This document shows, in pieces, positions 9,518 through 18,651 of a DNA stretch of 64,000 nt. Location of the stretch: positions 1,827,501 to 1,891,500 of the forward strand of contig NZ_CP014327.1 in NCBI RefSeq assembly GCF_000812665.2. The letters run 5' to 3'. Numbering within the stretch: the first letter of the stretch is position 1; each line of letters begins with the position of its first letter. Origin of the DNA: Falsihalocynthiibacter arcticus. Its GTDB lineage: Bacteria; Pseudomonadota; Alphaproteobacteria; Rhodobacterales; Rhodobacteraceae. The notes under the pieces were generated by a model. It was not told where the DNA came from. It worked only from the letters and a program-made list of their open reading frames with translations, and did not search any database. The translations under genes and the position numbers were made by a program.

Positions 9518-10651
9518 ATGAAAAGAATGAACAAAGCGACCGAAACACCTATTTTTCAGTTTGGAACAAGTCGATTTCTACAAGCGCATGCGGATCTTTT
9601 TGTCGATGAAGCCTTGAAGCGCGGGGAGGCCGTGGGGAAAATTTCGGTAGTGAAAACCACGGGGGATTCCTCAAGGGTTGCGCGCCTTGAGGGGTTGACC
9701 CAAGTTGATGGATATCCAGTGTGCATCAAGGGTTTGCAGGCAGGAGTTCCGATCGACAGCGAGCAACGTATTCAATCGGTTGCGCGCACATTTACGACCG
9801 CGCAGAACTGGGATGCGTTGATTGCGTGTTTCGTTTCCGAGGCGCAATATGTCATTTCCAACACAGGCGATCGCGGCTTTGCAGCGCAGCCAGCGGACGG
9901 CGGAAATACTTTTGATCAAGCGATGTCCTACCCTGCGAAATTGGAACTGCTCCTTCGAGCCCGCTTTGAGGCGTCGGCGCGGCCATTGACGGTGATGCCT
10001 ATGGAGTTGATCGTCAAAAACGGTGCGATTTTGAAGGCCCGCGTGCTTGAACTCGCGTCGGGGCAATCGCCGCAGTATTTGGAATGGTTAACATCAGACG
10101 TGCTTTGGATGGACTCGCTTGTGGATCGGATTGTCTCTGAGCCGCTTGAGCCCGCAGGGGCGGTAGCCGAGCCTTACGCGCTTTGGGCGATTGAATATCA
10201 GGCCGGATTTGTCGCGCCCTGTGTTCATCCGTGCATTGATATCGTTGACGATTTAGAAACTCCCGAGGCTTTGAAGCTGTTTATCCTCAATTTAGGGCAC
10301 ACGTATTTGGCCGACAATTGGCGTGCCGAGGAAACACCCCCAGCTTATGTCCGAGAGTATCTTGATAATGCTACTGTCTTGGCTGATCTTAACGATTTAT
10401 ATGAAGCTGAGGTTATTCCAGCCTTCACAGCTGCAGGCATTGAAGAAAAAGCCCGCGCTTATGTGGAAACGACGATTGATAGGTTTCGAAACCCGTTTTT
10501 GGATCACAAGATCGCCGATATCGCGGGAAATCACGCTGAGAAAATCCAGCGTCGCATTGCAGATTTTTTAGCTTGGGCGCACAAGAACGGCGATACCAGT
10601 ATGAAGCCGCGACTAGAAAACATTGTACAAAAAGCAAAAGAGGAATCGTAA
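9518..10651 (+). CDS. uxaB: mannitol dehydrogenase-family oxidoreductase, tagaturonate/fructuronate reductase type
   Basis: 377 residues of the polyol-specific long-chain dehydrogenase family. The N-terminus FGTSRFLQAHADLFVDEA is the family's nucleotide-domain start, and VISNTGDRGF and VMPMELIVKNG follow. The C-terminal helical domain contains LFILNLGHTYLADNW and the conserved basic stretch RFRNPFLDHKIADIA near residue 325. It likely reduces tagaturonate to altronate (UxaB) or fructuronate to mannonate (UxuB); the two cannot be told apart here. An in-frame ATG at 9527 has the better-spaced GGGA and could be the real start. Overlaps the next gene by 1 bp (TAATG). Confidence 0.75.
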   Translation: MKRMNKATETPIFQFGTSRFLQAHADLFVDEALKRGEAVGKISVVKTTGDSSRVARLEGLTQVDGYPVCIKGLQAGVPIDSEQRIQSVARTFTTAQNWDALIACFVSEAQYVISNTGDRGFAAQPADGGNTFDQAMSYPAKLELLLRARFEASARPLTVMPMELIVKNGAILKARVLELASGQSPQYLEWLTSDVLWMDSLVDRIVSEPLEPAGAVAEPYALWAIEYQAGFVAPCVHPCIDIVDDLETPEALKLFILNLGHTYLADNWRAEETPPAYVREYLDNATVLADLNDLYEAEVIPAFTAAGIEEKARAYVETTIDRFRNPFLDHKIADIAGNHAEKIQRRIADFLAWAHKNGDTSMKPRLENIVQKAKEES

Positions 10652-11619
10652 TGTTTGCCAAACGTAGAGTTGGGAAAACCGATGTCGAAACTAGCCTCGT
10701 GTCATTTGGCACGACGGGGATTGCAAACATTTTTGTAGAGGTCACGGAGGAGGCTGCGCAGGCGGTTTTGGAGGCGGCGTGGCAAAGTGGCATTCGTTAT
10801 TTTGATACCGCGCCACACTATGGCCGCGGGCGCGCAGAGGCGCGTTTAGGGGTATTTTTGGCTGCGAAATCGCGGGATGAGGTTGTTATCTCAACCAAAG
10901 TTGGGCGCGTTTTGCGGCCAGGAAAACAATTGGCCGTCGCCGAAGATTTCGTTAATCCGCTCCCGAATGACGTGCATTATGACTATTCCGCGAAGGGTTT
11001 TGAAGAGAGCCTTATAAGCAGTATGGAGCGCCTTGGAACCGATCGGATTGATATCGTTTTCGTACACGATATCGGCGTTGTGACACATGGTGCGGGGAAT
11101 GCTGCTCATATGAAAGACTTCTTGGAATCGGGTCTGCCCTATCTTGAGAGCCTTAAAGAACAGGGGAGAATCGGGGCCTATGGTCTGGGCGTGAATGAAA
11201 ATGAGGTCTGTGTGGAGGTGCTAAAATCCCACCCCTTGGATGTTATTTTACTCGCTGGACGCTGGACCTTGCTAGATCGGACCGCCGAAGCCGAATTGAT
11301 TCCGATGTGCCGTGAAATGGGCGTGAGCCTCGTATTGGGCGGGGTTTTCAACTCGGGTATTTTGGCGACGGGGCCGACGGAGGGCACTCGTTTCAATTAT
11401 GCTCCCGCGAGCGTCGATATTCTGGCGCAAACGCGTGCCTTGGAGGAAAAATGCGGTGCCTTTGATGTTCCACTTGCGACGGCCGCCTTGCATTTCGGGT
11501 TTTCAAAACCCGAAGCCGCAAGCGTTTTAATCGGGACGGGAAAGGTCTCCTCCCTCACGCGCAATTTGGATGCCATCCAAGCTCCATTCCCCGAAGCCTT
11601 GGCTAAAGAGGTTTTCTAA
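10651..11619 (+). CDS. aldo/keto reductase (L-fucose / D-threo-aldose dehydrogenase type)
   Basis: 322-residue NAD(P)H-dependent TIM-barrel oxidoreductase. FDTAPHYGRGRAE near residue 51 carries the catalytic Asp and Tyr, and VISTKVGRVLRP near residue 78 holds the Lys. DRIDIVFVHDIG is the next strand, and SVLIGTGKVS forms the cofactor loop near the C-terminus. The VGRVLRPG signature is typical of the D-threo-aldose/L-fucose 1-dehydrogenase branch. The ATG at 10651 overlaps the previous stop by one base, so the two genes form a coupled pair for sugar or sugar-acid oxidation. Confidence 0.83.
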   Translation: MFAKRRVGKTDVETSLVSFGTTGIANIFVEVTEEAAQAVLEAAWQSGIRYFDTAPHYGRGRAEARLGVFLAAKSRDEVVISTKVGRVLRPGKQLAVAEDFVNPLPNDVHYDYSAKGFEESLISSMERLGTDRIDIVFVHDIGVVTHGAGNAAHMKDFLESGLPYLESLKEQGRIGAYGLGVNENEVCVEVLKSHPLDVILLAGRWTLLDRTAEAELIPMCREMGVSLVLGGVFNSGILATGPTEGTRFNYAPASVDILAQTRALEEKCGAFDVPLATAALHFGFSKPEAASVLIGTGKVSSLTRNLDAIQAPFPEALAKEVF

Positions 11620-11734
11620 AACACGCGCGGGGGATTTCTTGGTTGCCGCGCGGGGAGACTTGTATAAAACAGGGGCTTGCCAATATATCCGGTGCGTACC
11701 GGAGCTTTCTGCGCTGTGAAATAAGGTGATTAAA

Positions 11735-13264
11735 ATGACGAAAAGCTATGTGACGACGCCAATCTATTACGTAAATGCGGCCCCTCATTTGGGACATGCG
11801 CATACGACCGTCATGTGCGACATCCTCATTCGCAACAGGAAAGCCAATGGTGTTGAGACACGGTTCTCAACAGGGTGCGATGAACATGGTCAAAAGAACC
11901 AAGAATCCGCCGAAAAGCTGGGCTTGCCCGTAGATGAATACCTTGATCTGCGCTCGGCGGAATTCAAGAAAGCGTTTGATTTGTTGAACGTGGATTACGA
12001 CTATTTTGTCCGCACCAGCCGCCCTTTCCACAAAGAGCGCGTGGCCCAAATGGAGCAATCCATGATGGACGCGGGCTTGATCATCAAGAAAGAATATTCG
12101 GGGATTTACTGTAAGGGCTGCGAGCAGTTCAAGACGGATTCTGATCTGAATGAGGATGGGCAATGCCTTGATCACTCGAACCTTTTTGTCGAGGAAATCA
12201 CCGAGGCCAATTACTTCTTTCCGATGGAGCCATTCCGTCAGCGCCTGTTGGATCACATCGCCGAAAATCCCGATTTTGTGCAGCCACAAAAGTTTTTGAC
12301 CGAACTTAAAAACATGCTCAAAGACCCGCTTGAAGACCTGTGTATTTCGCGGCCAAAATCGCGGGTTTCCCTTGGCGTTGAGCTGCCGTTTGACTCTGAT
12401 TATGTGACCTATGTTTGGTTTGATGCGCTGATCAACTACCTCACGAACCTAGGCTGGCCGGATAATAATTACCAAGACTACTGGGCCGAAGTTGAGCATG
12501 TGATTGGCAAGGATATCCTTAAAACACATGGGGTATACTGGCCGATCATCCTTATGGGCATGGGCGAAACCCTTCCTAAGAAACTCTCGGTACACGGGCA
12601 TTGGCTGGGAAGTGGCGGCGTGAAGATGTCCAAGTCGCTTGGCAATGTTGTGGACCCGTTGGTTGTGGTTGAGAAGTTCGGCGCGGATGCGCTGCGCTAT
12701 TATCTTGCGCGCCATATGCGGGCGGAAAACGACAGCCAGATTTCGGTGGAATTGATTCAGACTGCGTATAATGGCGAGTTGGGAAATAAGGTCGGGAACC
12801 TGCTGTCGCGGGCGGCTAAATTCGCCTCTGATCGGTTGGACGGCAAGGTGCCTTCGAAGGGGGCTTTGACGGCGGAAGATGAGGCCGCGCGGGCCGCAGC
12901 GATGAAGGCCGCACTTGGGTTTGCCAATGTGTTTAAGTTGGCGGAAATTTCGTCCCGCACGGAAGCTTTGATCATGGCGGCGGATGATTTGAATACTTAT
13001 TTCACGGAACAAGCGCCGTGGAAGTTGCTCAAGGATCCGGAGACAGAAGCGCGGGGGCAGACTGTTCTTTATGTGACGCTTGATAGCTTGCGGGTGTTGC
13101 TGGAGGCCTTCCGTCAAATCATTCCTGTGTCGGCTGATAAGGCTTTGGCGATCTTGGATTGCCCGATTGAAGAAGGCACGGTTTGGGTGCCGAAGTTGGA
13201 TCGCTTGCAGAGCGGTGCGCAGTTTGGGGAAGTTATTCCGCTGTTTCCGCGCATTGCCGATTGA
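11735..13264 (+). CDS. metG: methionyl-tRNA synthetase, MetG2/organelle-like type
   Basis: 509-residue class I tRNA synthetase that charges tRNA-Met. It has the HIGH-type motif HLGHAH near residue 18, the connective domain with CKGC and CLDH (a metal knuckle with His replacing the fourth Cys), YVWFDALINY, and KMSKSLGNVVDP near residue 297. The C-terminal EMAPII-like tRNA-binding domain is absent. KMSKS with CxxC/CxxH is the layout I associate with the MetG2/mitochondrial-type enzyme, whereas Rhodobacteraceae usually carry a longer MetG1-type enzyme, so this may be a second copy. The start at 11735 follows AAGGTG at good spacing. It faces aroA across a shared terminator. Confidence 0.85.
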   Translation: MTKSYVTTPIYYVNAAPHLGHAHTTVMCDILIRNRKANGVETRFSTGCDEHGQKNQESAEKLGLPVDEYLDLRSAEFKKAFDLLNVDYDYFVRTSRPFHKERVAQMEQSMMDAGLIIKKEYSGIYCKGCEQFKTDSDLNEDGQCLDHSNLFVEEITEANYFFPMEPFRQRLLDHIAENPDFVQPQKFLTELKNMLKDPLEDLCISRPKSRVSLGVELPFDSDYVTYVWFDALINYLTNLGWPDNNYQDYWAEVEHVIGKDILKTHGVYWPIILMGMGETLPKKLSVHGHWLGSGGVKMSKSLGNVVDPLVVVEKFGADALRYYLARHMRAENDSQISVELIQTAYNGELGNKVGNLLSRAAKFASDRLDGKVPSKGALTAEDEAARAAAMKAALGFANVFKLAEISSRTEALIMAADDLNTYFTEQAPWKLLKDPETEARGQTVLYVTLDSLRVLLEAFRQIIPVSADKALAILDCPIEEGTVWVPKLDRLQSGAQFGEVIPLFPRIAD

Positions 13265-13286
13265 GGCGATAAATGGTCGAAAGTTT

Positions 13287-13318
13287 AAAAAAGGGCGCAT
13301 CGAAAAGGTGCCCTTTTT
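13287..13318. terminator. bidirectional terminator between metG and aroA
   Basis: AAAAAGGGC (13288-13296) pairs with GCCCTTTTT (13310-13318). The A-run and T-run on either side allow it to work on both strands, serving the convergent metG and aroA stops. Confidence 0.8.
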
Positions 13319-13334
13319 AAATTCTTTAAAGTTT

Positions 13335-14609
13335 TTAAACTTCGGTTGAAACCATCCCGATGCGTGCCATTTCGACCCAATAGTCGGGGAACGTTTTTCC
13401 GACGCAATCTGGGTCTTGGATAATGATGCCGTCCACCCGAATGGCCGCGAGGGCGAAGCACATGGCGATGCGGTGATCGTTGAATGTGCGGATTTCGGTG
13501 GTTGCGGACTCGGGTTTGATGTCGGGTGCGCCGTTTACCAAAAGATCGTCGCCTTCGACAGTCGCCAAACTAGAGTTGATTCGGGTGAGACCTTCGCGCA
13601 GGGCCTCGACACGGTCACATTCTTTGACGCGCAGGTTTTTCAATCCGACAAACCGCACCGGAGTTTCGTTGAACGCGGCCAAAACGGCGAGGGTTGGGAC
13701 CGCGTCTTGCATTTGAGAGCCGTCCACGACGGCGGGCATGTGGGGGAATTGGCGGATAACGTCGAGCGCTTTGGCATCGGGTTGGGCGGTTTCGCCTTCT
13801 TTGGTGTTGGAGATTGTGACCCCGCCTTTGGAAAGCGCGTCGGCAGCCCAAAGGTAGGTGCAGGCGGAGTAGTCGGGTTCGACCGCATAGTCGGGCGCGC
13901 GATAGTCGCCAGCGGGGACGATCCATTTGCCGGTTGGATCGGTTTCGACGGTGACGCCGAATTCTTGCATGATGCGGGTTGTCACATCGAGGTAGCCCGC
14001 GCCGTCGAGGCCGTTGGCGTTTTTGAGAGCGATTGTGAGGCCTTTTTCAAGGCGGGGTGCAATCATCATCAGGGCGGAAATATATTGGGTGGAGAGGCCC
14101 GCGTCGATTTCAACATCGGTGGCGAGTTTTTTGGTGCCGCCCGTGAGGGTGACGGGGGGGCAGCCCGTGGCGCTTGAGGCAGTGAAGCCAAGGTCGTTGA
14201 GGGCGGAAATGAGGGGCTGAATAGGGCGGCGTTGCATGTCTTCGTCGCCATTGAGGACGGTGGTGCCATCGGCCAAACAGGCAGCTGCGGTGAGGAAACG
14301 AGCAGTTGTGCCCGCGTTGCCGACGAAAACCTCGCCCTGTGGCGGCACCAGTTTACCTGTGCTTTTGACGATGGTTTCGACGGGATTTACCGCACTCACA
14401 GAGACGCCGAAATCGCGCAGGGCTTGGGCCATAAGTTCGGAATCCTTGCTTACTAAACAGCCTGTGAGTTTGGTTTCGCCCACAGAGAGGGCGGCGAGCA
14501 AGAGGGCGCGGTTGGTGATGGATTTGGAACCGGGGACGGCGACGGAGCCTTTGAGGGTCTGGTCGTTGACGGACAAAAGGATCTTGGTGTCAGTAGAGGG
14601 GTGCGTCAT
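13335..14609 (-). CDS. aroA: 3-phosphoshikimate 1-carboxyvinyltransferase (EPSP synthase), divergent type
   Basis: 424 residues; transfers enolpyruvate from PEP to shikimate 3-phosphate in aromatic amino acid synthesis. Seen: VPGSKSITNRALLLAAL (substrate Lys/Ser/Arg) near residue 25, GNAGTTARFLTAAA near 90, QDAVPTLAVLAAF, and RVKECDRVEAL with the catalytic Glu. The GNAGTTARF and KECDR variants differ from the common GNAGTAMRP and KETDR, so it sits off the main E. coli-like line. Start MTHPSTDTK at 14609 follows AGGATCTCC; longer in-frame starts have no homologous sequence. Probably monocistronic, converging on metG. Confidence 0.88.
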   Translation of the reverse strand: MTHPSTDTKILLSVNDQTLKGSVAVPGSKSITNRALLLAALSVGETKLTGCLVSKDSELMAQALRDFGVSVSAVNPVETIVKSTGKLVPPQGEVFVGNAGTTARFLTAAACLADGTTVLNGDEDMQRRPIQPLISALNDLGFTASSATGCPPVTLTGGTKKLATDVEIDAGLSTQYISALMMIAPRLEKGLTIALKNANGLDGAGYLDVTTRIMQEFGVTVETDPTGKWIVPAGDYRAPDYAVEPDYSACTYLWAADALSKGGVTISNTKEGETAQPDAKALDVIRQFPHMPAVVDGSQMQDAVPTLAVLAAFNETPVRFVGLKNLRVKECDRVEALREGLTRINSSLATVEGDDLLVNGAPDIKPESATTEIRTFNDHRIAMCFALAAIRVDGIIIQDPDCVGKTFPDYWVEMARIGMVSTEV

Positions 14610-14718
14610 TTGGAGATCCTTGCTGTTGGCGGTCATGCCTGTTTTACGCAGGCGTGCGCGGTGTCGCAACAGGGGATTCCGAGGCTGGGAGGTTTCAGCC
14701 TCGGAAAGATGTTGAGGG

Positions 14719-15366
14719 TTAGCGTGCGGCCCAAAGGGCGCCACGTTCCATCAGGGTTTTCATCTCAGGGACGTTAAATTCATCCGCGATGTGGCCCAAG
14801 GCAGAATAGAAGACGCGGCCCTTGCCGAAGCGGCGTTTCCAAGCGACGGGCATCGTGACACCGTCGATTTCGTCAAAACGGCTGCCGTCGAATGTGGTGG
14901 TTGCGAGGACCTCGATCGAGGGGTCGATGTGCATGTAATATTGCTCGGAATGGTAGGCGAAATCGCTAAGACCTGCTGTGATCGGATCGTCGGTTTTGGT
15001 GATTTGGATGGTGTAGTCGATGATATCGCCCGGATGGGCAACCCATTGGCCGCCCGTCATAAATTGATAGTCTGGCTCGTTGCGAAAGCTGTCGCACATG
15101 GTGCCGTGGAAGCCCGCAAGGCCCGACCCAGCGCGCACGGCGGCGAGGAGGTTAGTGAGTTCTTCTTTCTCGATGGTCGACATGGTGATGACGGGCATGA
15201 TGAGGTCAAAACGGCCCAAATTTGGATCGGCGAAGGCCTCGGTTGAGCCATCGATTGTGACGTCAAATCCTGCGGCTTCGAGGGTTGATTTCATGACGTT
15301 TGCGCTGGCTTCGGGGGTGTGGCCTTCCCAGCCACCCCATACGATGAGGGCAGTTTTCTTGGACAT
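14719..15366 (-). CDS. ThuA-like domain protein
   Basis: 215 residues with the class I glutamine-amidotransferase-like fold of ThuA proteins. ALIVWGGWEGHTPEA opens the first strand, GSGLAGFHGTMCDSF lies near residue 90, and GRVFYSALGHIADEF is the conserved end. The nucleophilic Cys of true amidotransferases is not evident. ThuA homologues go with sugar (trehalose, sucrose) catabolism; the biochemical reaction is not settled. It is the last gene of the ROK - Gfo/Idh - ThuA operon, 13 bp after its neighbour. Confidence 0.85.
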   Translation of the reverse strand: MSKKTALIVWGGWEGHTPEASANVMKSTLEAAGFDVTIDGSTEAFADPNLGRFDLIMPVITMSTIEKEELTNLLAAVRAGSGLAGFHGTMCDSFRNEPDYQFMTGGQWVAHPGDIIDYTIQITKTDDPITAGLSDFAYHSEQYYMHIDPSIEVLATTTFDGSRFDEIDGVTMPVAWKRRFGKGRVFYSALGHIADEFNVPEMKTLMERGALWAAR

Positions 15367-15379
15367 TAGATTTTCCTTT

Positions 15380-16477
15380 TTAGAGGTGGCCAAAGGGCAA
15401 TTGATCGGAGAGAGCGGCGGGGCGGGAACATTGGTGTTTGAGGGAGATTCGGCGGCCCGTTTCGGCGGATTTCAGGATGGCTTCCATGGTTTCGAGGACA
15501 TGGAGCGAGAGTTCGAGGCTGGCGCGGTGGGGGCGGCCGTCAAGGATGGCTTGGGCCATGTCCGCAAGGCCGATGACGCGGTAATTTCCGTCGCCGTATA
15601 GGTGGGATTGGGGGAGGGTTTCCCAGTCGCCTTTGCCTTTGCTGACCTGAATGTCGCCCTCAAAATGATTGGGGTCGGAGACGATCATGGAGCCTTTTGA
15701 GCCGTAGAGTTCGATGTGATTGTGATCGTGTTTCTGGACGTCAAAACTTGTGGTCAGGGTAACTTGGGCGCCGCAGGTGAAGCTCAGGATTGCGGAAATA
15801 TGGGTTTCAACATCGACGTTGAAAACCTCGCCTTGGCGCGGGCCAGAGGCGATTTCGCGCTTGGCGTAGGAGGCTTTGGCGACACCTGTGACGGCCTCGA
15901 TGGAGCCGATCATGTTGATGAGGGCGGTGATGTAATAGGGGCCCATATCCATGAGGGGGCCGCCGCCCGTTTGGTAATAAAAGCCAGGATTTGGGTGCCA
16001 AGCTTCGTGGCCCGGACACATCATATAGCATGAGCCCGCGAGGGCCGCGCCGATGGTGCCTGCGTCGACGGCCTTGCGGGCGGTTTGGTGCGAACCGCCA
16101 AGGAAGGTGTCGGGGGCGCAGCCCACGCGGAGGTTTTTACGCTTGGCGAGAGAGGCGAGTTCGGTGGCTTCGGCGACATTTAAAGCGAGGGGTTTTTCGG
16201 AGTAGGCGTGCTTGCCTGCTTCGAGAATTTTGAGGCCCACGGGCACGTGGTGTTGCGGGGTTGTGAGGTTGAGGATCAGCTCAATTTCGGGGTCGGCGAG
16301 CATATCGTCGACCGTAAGGGATTGAATTCCATAGGTTTCGGCCTTGGCGGAGGCTGCGTCCATATTGATGTCGGCGCAGGCCACGATGGACAGGACGGGG
16401 AATTGGGGTGCTGCTTTGAGATAGGCGTCGGAGATGTTTCCGCATCCGATAACGCCGACCTTGATGGTGTTTTTCAT
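15380..16477 (-). CDS. Gfo/Idh/MocA-family oxidoreductase
   Basis: 365 residues. The N-terminal Rossmann fold starts VGVIGCGNISDAYLKAA, with EKPLALNVAEATEL near residue 95 (the catalytic EKP lysine loop) and GGGPLMDMGPYYITAL near residue 175 holding the HxxD-type substrate motif in modified form. It is an NAD(P)-dependent sugar or sugar-acid dehydrogenase of unknown substrate. The start at 16477 overlaps the ROK gene stop by 4 bp (ATGA). Pairing with a ThuA-like gene is common in sugar catabolic operons. Confidence 0.85.
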   Translation of the reverse strand: MKNTIKVGVIGCGNISDAYLKAAPQFPVLSIVACADINMDAASAKAETYGIQSLTVDDMLADPEIELILNLTTPQHHVPVGLKILEAGKHAYSEKPLALNVAEATELASLAKRKNLRVGCAPDTFLGGSHQTARKAVDAGTIGAALAGSCYMMCPGHEAWHPNPGFYYQTGGGPLMDMGPYYITALINMIGSIEAVTGVAKASYAKREIASGPRQGEVFNVDVETHISAILSFTCGAQVTLTTSFDVQKHDHNHIELYGSKGSMIVSDPNHFEGDIQVSKGKGDWETLPQSHLYGDGNYRVIGLADMAQAILDGRPHRASLELSLHVLETMEAILKSAETGRRISLKHQCSRPAALSDQLPFGHL

Positions 16478-17622
16478 AGTGCCTCCTGCGCGATCCATGG
16501 CGCTTTGTAGAATTCCTTGAGCACAAGCGCTGTGGCCCCGAGCGCGACATGTTGCAGGTCTAGGGGCAGGAATTCGAGTTTTGTGGTTTGGAAATTATCT
16601 GTGGTCGCGTTGGCGCGAATGCTTGTGGTGATTTCCTCGGCATACTCGGCAAGGAACGGCGCACTCTCGCAGGTGGCGACCAAGGTGTCGGGGCTAAATA
16701 GGTTCACGACATGGGCGAGGGATTGGCCAAGGATGTCGGCGAGGGGTTTTGCTTGGGAGGGCGCGAGGTTTGAGAGGATCTCGCCTGTCGTTTGCTGCGC
16801 GGGGAATGCTTTTGTTAGGGCAGATTTTGAGAGGTAGGCTTGGGCGCAATCGGTTTGGCCGCAGGCGCAAATTTCGGCTGATCCTCGCACTTTGGTGTGG
16901 CCCAAGGCGGGTCTGAGTTTTGGGGTGTTTTGGGCAGAGTCGGGTGCGAGGAAGCACATCTCAACGACGTCATTGAGGACAACCACGGCGCAGCTTTTTT
17001 CAGCGCGGTCGTACCATTGTTTCTTGAGGGCGAGAAGCTCGGCGTGGTTTTCGAGGAAGATGGCGAGGCCGGTTTTCTCGTGAAGGGCTTGGGAGAGGCG
17101 TGGGGTGATTTTTGCGAAATCGGCGCCCTGGGCGCAGGCTCCTGAAATGGGGTCGATTAGGCCGGAAATGCCAAGGCAGAGGCCGTTGACTTTTCGGCTG
17201 TCGATATTTGCGGCGGCGCAGGCCTCAAGGAGGTGGGAGGCGATGAAATCAGTGAGAGCGTCGGGAGGTAAGTGCAAGAAATCCTTGGAGTGATGGGCCG
17301 TGAGGATGACATCGCCGCGAAAGTTGGCGAGGGTGAGGGTAAGGCCGTTTTCCGTCAATGCGGCACCAAACGCATAGGCCGCATCGGCAACGAGGGCCAA
17401 ATTTACGCGGGGGCGGCCACGGGAGGCTTCGTCGGTGTGGCTGACCTCGATGAGGCCCGTTTCAAGGAGGCCGCCAGTTATTGCGGAGACGGTTGTACGG
17501 CTGAGTTGGGTGAGATCGGCGATTTCGACGCGGGAAATAACTTCGTGTTTACGAATCGTCTCAAGGACGCTGAACTTGTTGATTTCGCGCATTAATAAGG
17601 GGTCTGAGATCTTGAGAACCAT
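16474..17622 (-). CDS. ROK-family transcriptional regulator (NagC/XylR type)
   Basis: 382 residues. The N-terminal winged helix (about residues 10-75) contains ISRVEIADLTQLSRTTVSA, and a ROK sugar-kinase-like domain follows. GLCLGISGLIDP is the ROK strand, and CACGQTDCAQ near residue 255 is the zinc-binding Cys cluster, partly altered. The DNA-binding N-terminus makes it a regulator rather than a kinase. As first gene of the operon it probably senses the sugar handled by the downstream Gfo/Idh enzyme. Confidence 0.87.
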   Translation of the reverse strand: MVLKISDPLLMREINKFSVLETIRKHEVISRVEIADLTQLSRTTVSAITGGLLETGLIEVSHTDEASRGRPRVNLALVADAAYAFGAALTENGLTLTLANFRGDVILTAHHSKDFLHLPPDALTDFIASHLLEACAAANIDSRKVNGLCLGISGLIDPISGACAQGADFAKITPRLSQALHEKTGLAIFLENHAELLALKKQWYDRAEKSCAVVVLNDVVEMCFLAPDSAQNTPKLRPALGHTKVRGSAEICACGQTDCAQAYLSKSALTKAFPAQQTTGEILSNLAPSQAKPLADILGQSLAHVVNLFSPDTLVATCESAPFLAEYAEEITTSIRANATTDNFQTTKLEFLPLDLQHVALGATALVLKEFYKAPWIAQEAL

Positions 17623-17693
17623 TCAGGAATCCATTTAGTTTGGAGTCCTGAATAAATATTTTCGGCGCATTTTTCAAGCAGAGTTTCAGCAGA

Positions 17694-18389
17694 TTAGAGG
17701 CTGTCTGTGTCGAGATAGATCGGGAGGTGGTCGGAGGCCTTGCGGGTTGTGTCGGATGTGAACACGCGACATTCGGAGGAAACGACCTCACGCGAGACGA
17801 CAAAACGGTCGAGGGGCAGTTTGGGGCGGGCGGTGTGAAAACTCGGCCCTGGTGTGAGGACGTCGAACTGTTTTTCAAAGACCTGACAGGCGGCACCGTG
17901 CAGGCGCCATTCGTTGAAATCACCAGCAAGAACGCAGGGAGTTCCCGAGGGCATACTCGCCATATAATCCGTCAGTGCGGCTGCTTGTTTTGCGCGCATT
18001 GTTGTTTGTAAGCCAAGATGCGCGCCGATGACGCGGAAGGGCTTGGACCCTTTGGTTTGAAAAAGGGCGGAAACCGCACCGCGCGGTTCAAACGAGGGCA
18101 GGGGGACGCGCTCAAACGAGAGGAGTTCCACGCTTGGCCCGTAGAGGATCGCATTGCCATGCCAGCCGACACTCAATGGGCGCTCGGCGATATCGACGAA
18201 ATCGTACTGAATTCCGTCTGGATCAACAGGCGAAGGGAGCGTGCCTTGTCGGGAGCCCACCCGTTTGTCGACCTCTTGCAAAAGAACAATGTCGGCGGAA
18301 ATTTCACGGAGAACTTGGAGAATTCGGTCGGGATCGCGCTTCCAGTCAAGGCCGACGGATTTACGGATATTATAGCTGGCGATGCGCAT
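17694..18389 (-). CDS. endonuclease/exonuclease/phosphatase (EEP) family protein
   Basis: 231 residues with the metal-dependent EEP fold. ASYNIRKSVGLD is the first Asn motif, LLQEVDKR near residue 37 carries the metal Glu, AGDFNEW near residue 157 the Asp/Asn pair, and SDHLPIYL at the end the catalytic Asp-His. It is cytoplasmic as no signal peptide is present. The substrate could be DNA, RNA or a phospholipid headgroup; family members of this size are usually left unassigned. Monocistronic. Confidence 0.85.
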   Translation of the reverse strand: MRIASYNIRKSVGLDWKRDPDRILQVLREISADIVLLQEVDKRVGSRQGTLPSPVDPDGIQYDFVDIAERPLSVGWHGNAILYGPSVELLSFERVPLPSFEPRGAVSALFQTKGSKPFRVIGAHLGLQTTMRAKQAAALTDYMASMPSGTPCVLAGDFNEWRLHGAACQVFEKQFDVLTPGPSFHTARPKLPLDRFVVSREVVSSECRVFTSDTTRKASDHLPIYLDTDSL

Positions 18390-18651
18390 TTTAAATCATT
18401 CGTCTTTGAAAGGTCGGCGTAATGGTGACGTATGACGGGGCGAAGCACAAGGTGTCAACACCCATGAAACGTTCCGAATTCAGCGAGTCTGCGTACGGCG
18501 CTGTAGGGGGGATTTAAGGCCAGTTTGATAGGAATGATCTCTGTCTGGGCCTTGTGCCTTTTGCTCTCAAAACAAGACCACCACCGTTTTTAACGTGCTG
18601 TAGTGGGGTGTTTTGGGGCTGCGGATCCCGTGAATGTGGAAAGGGTTATTG

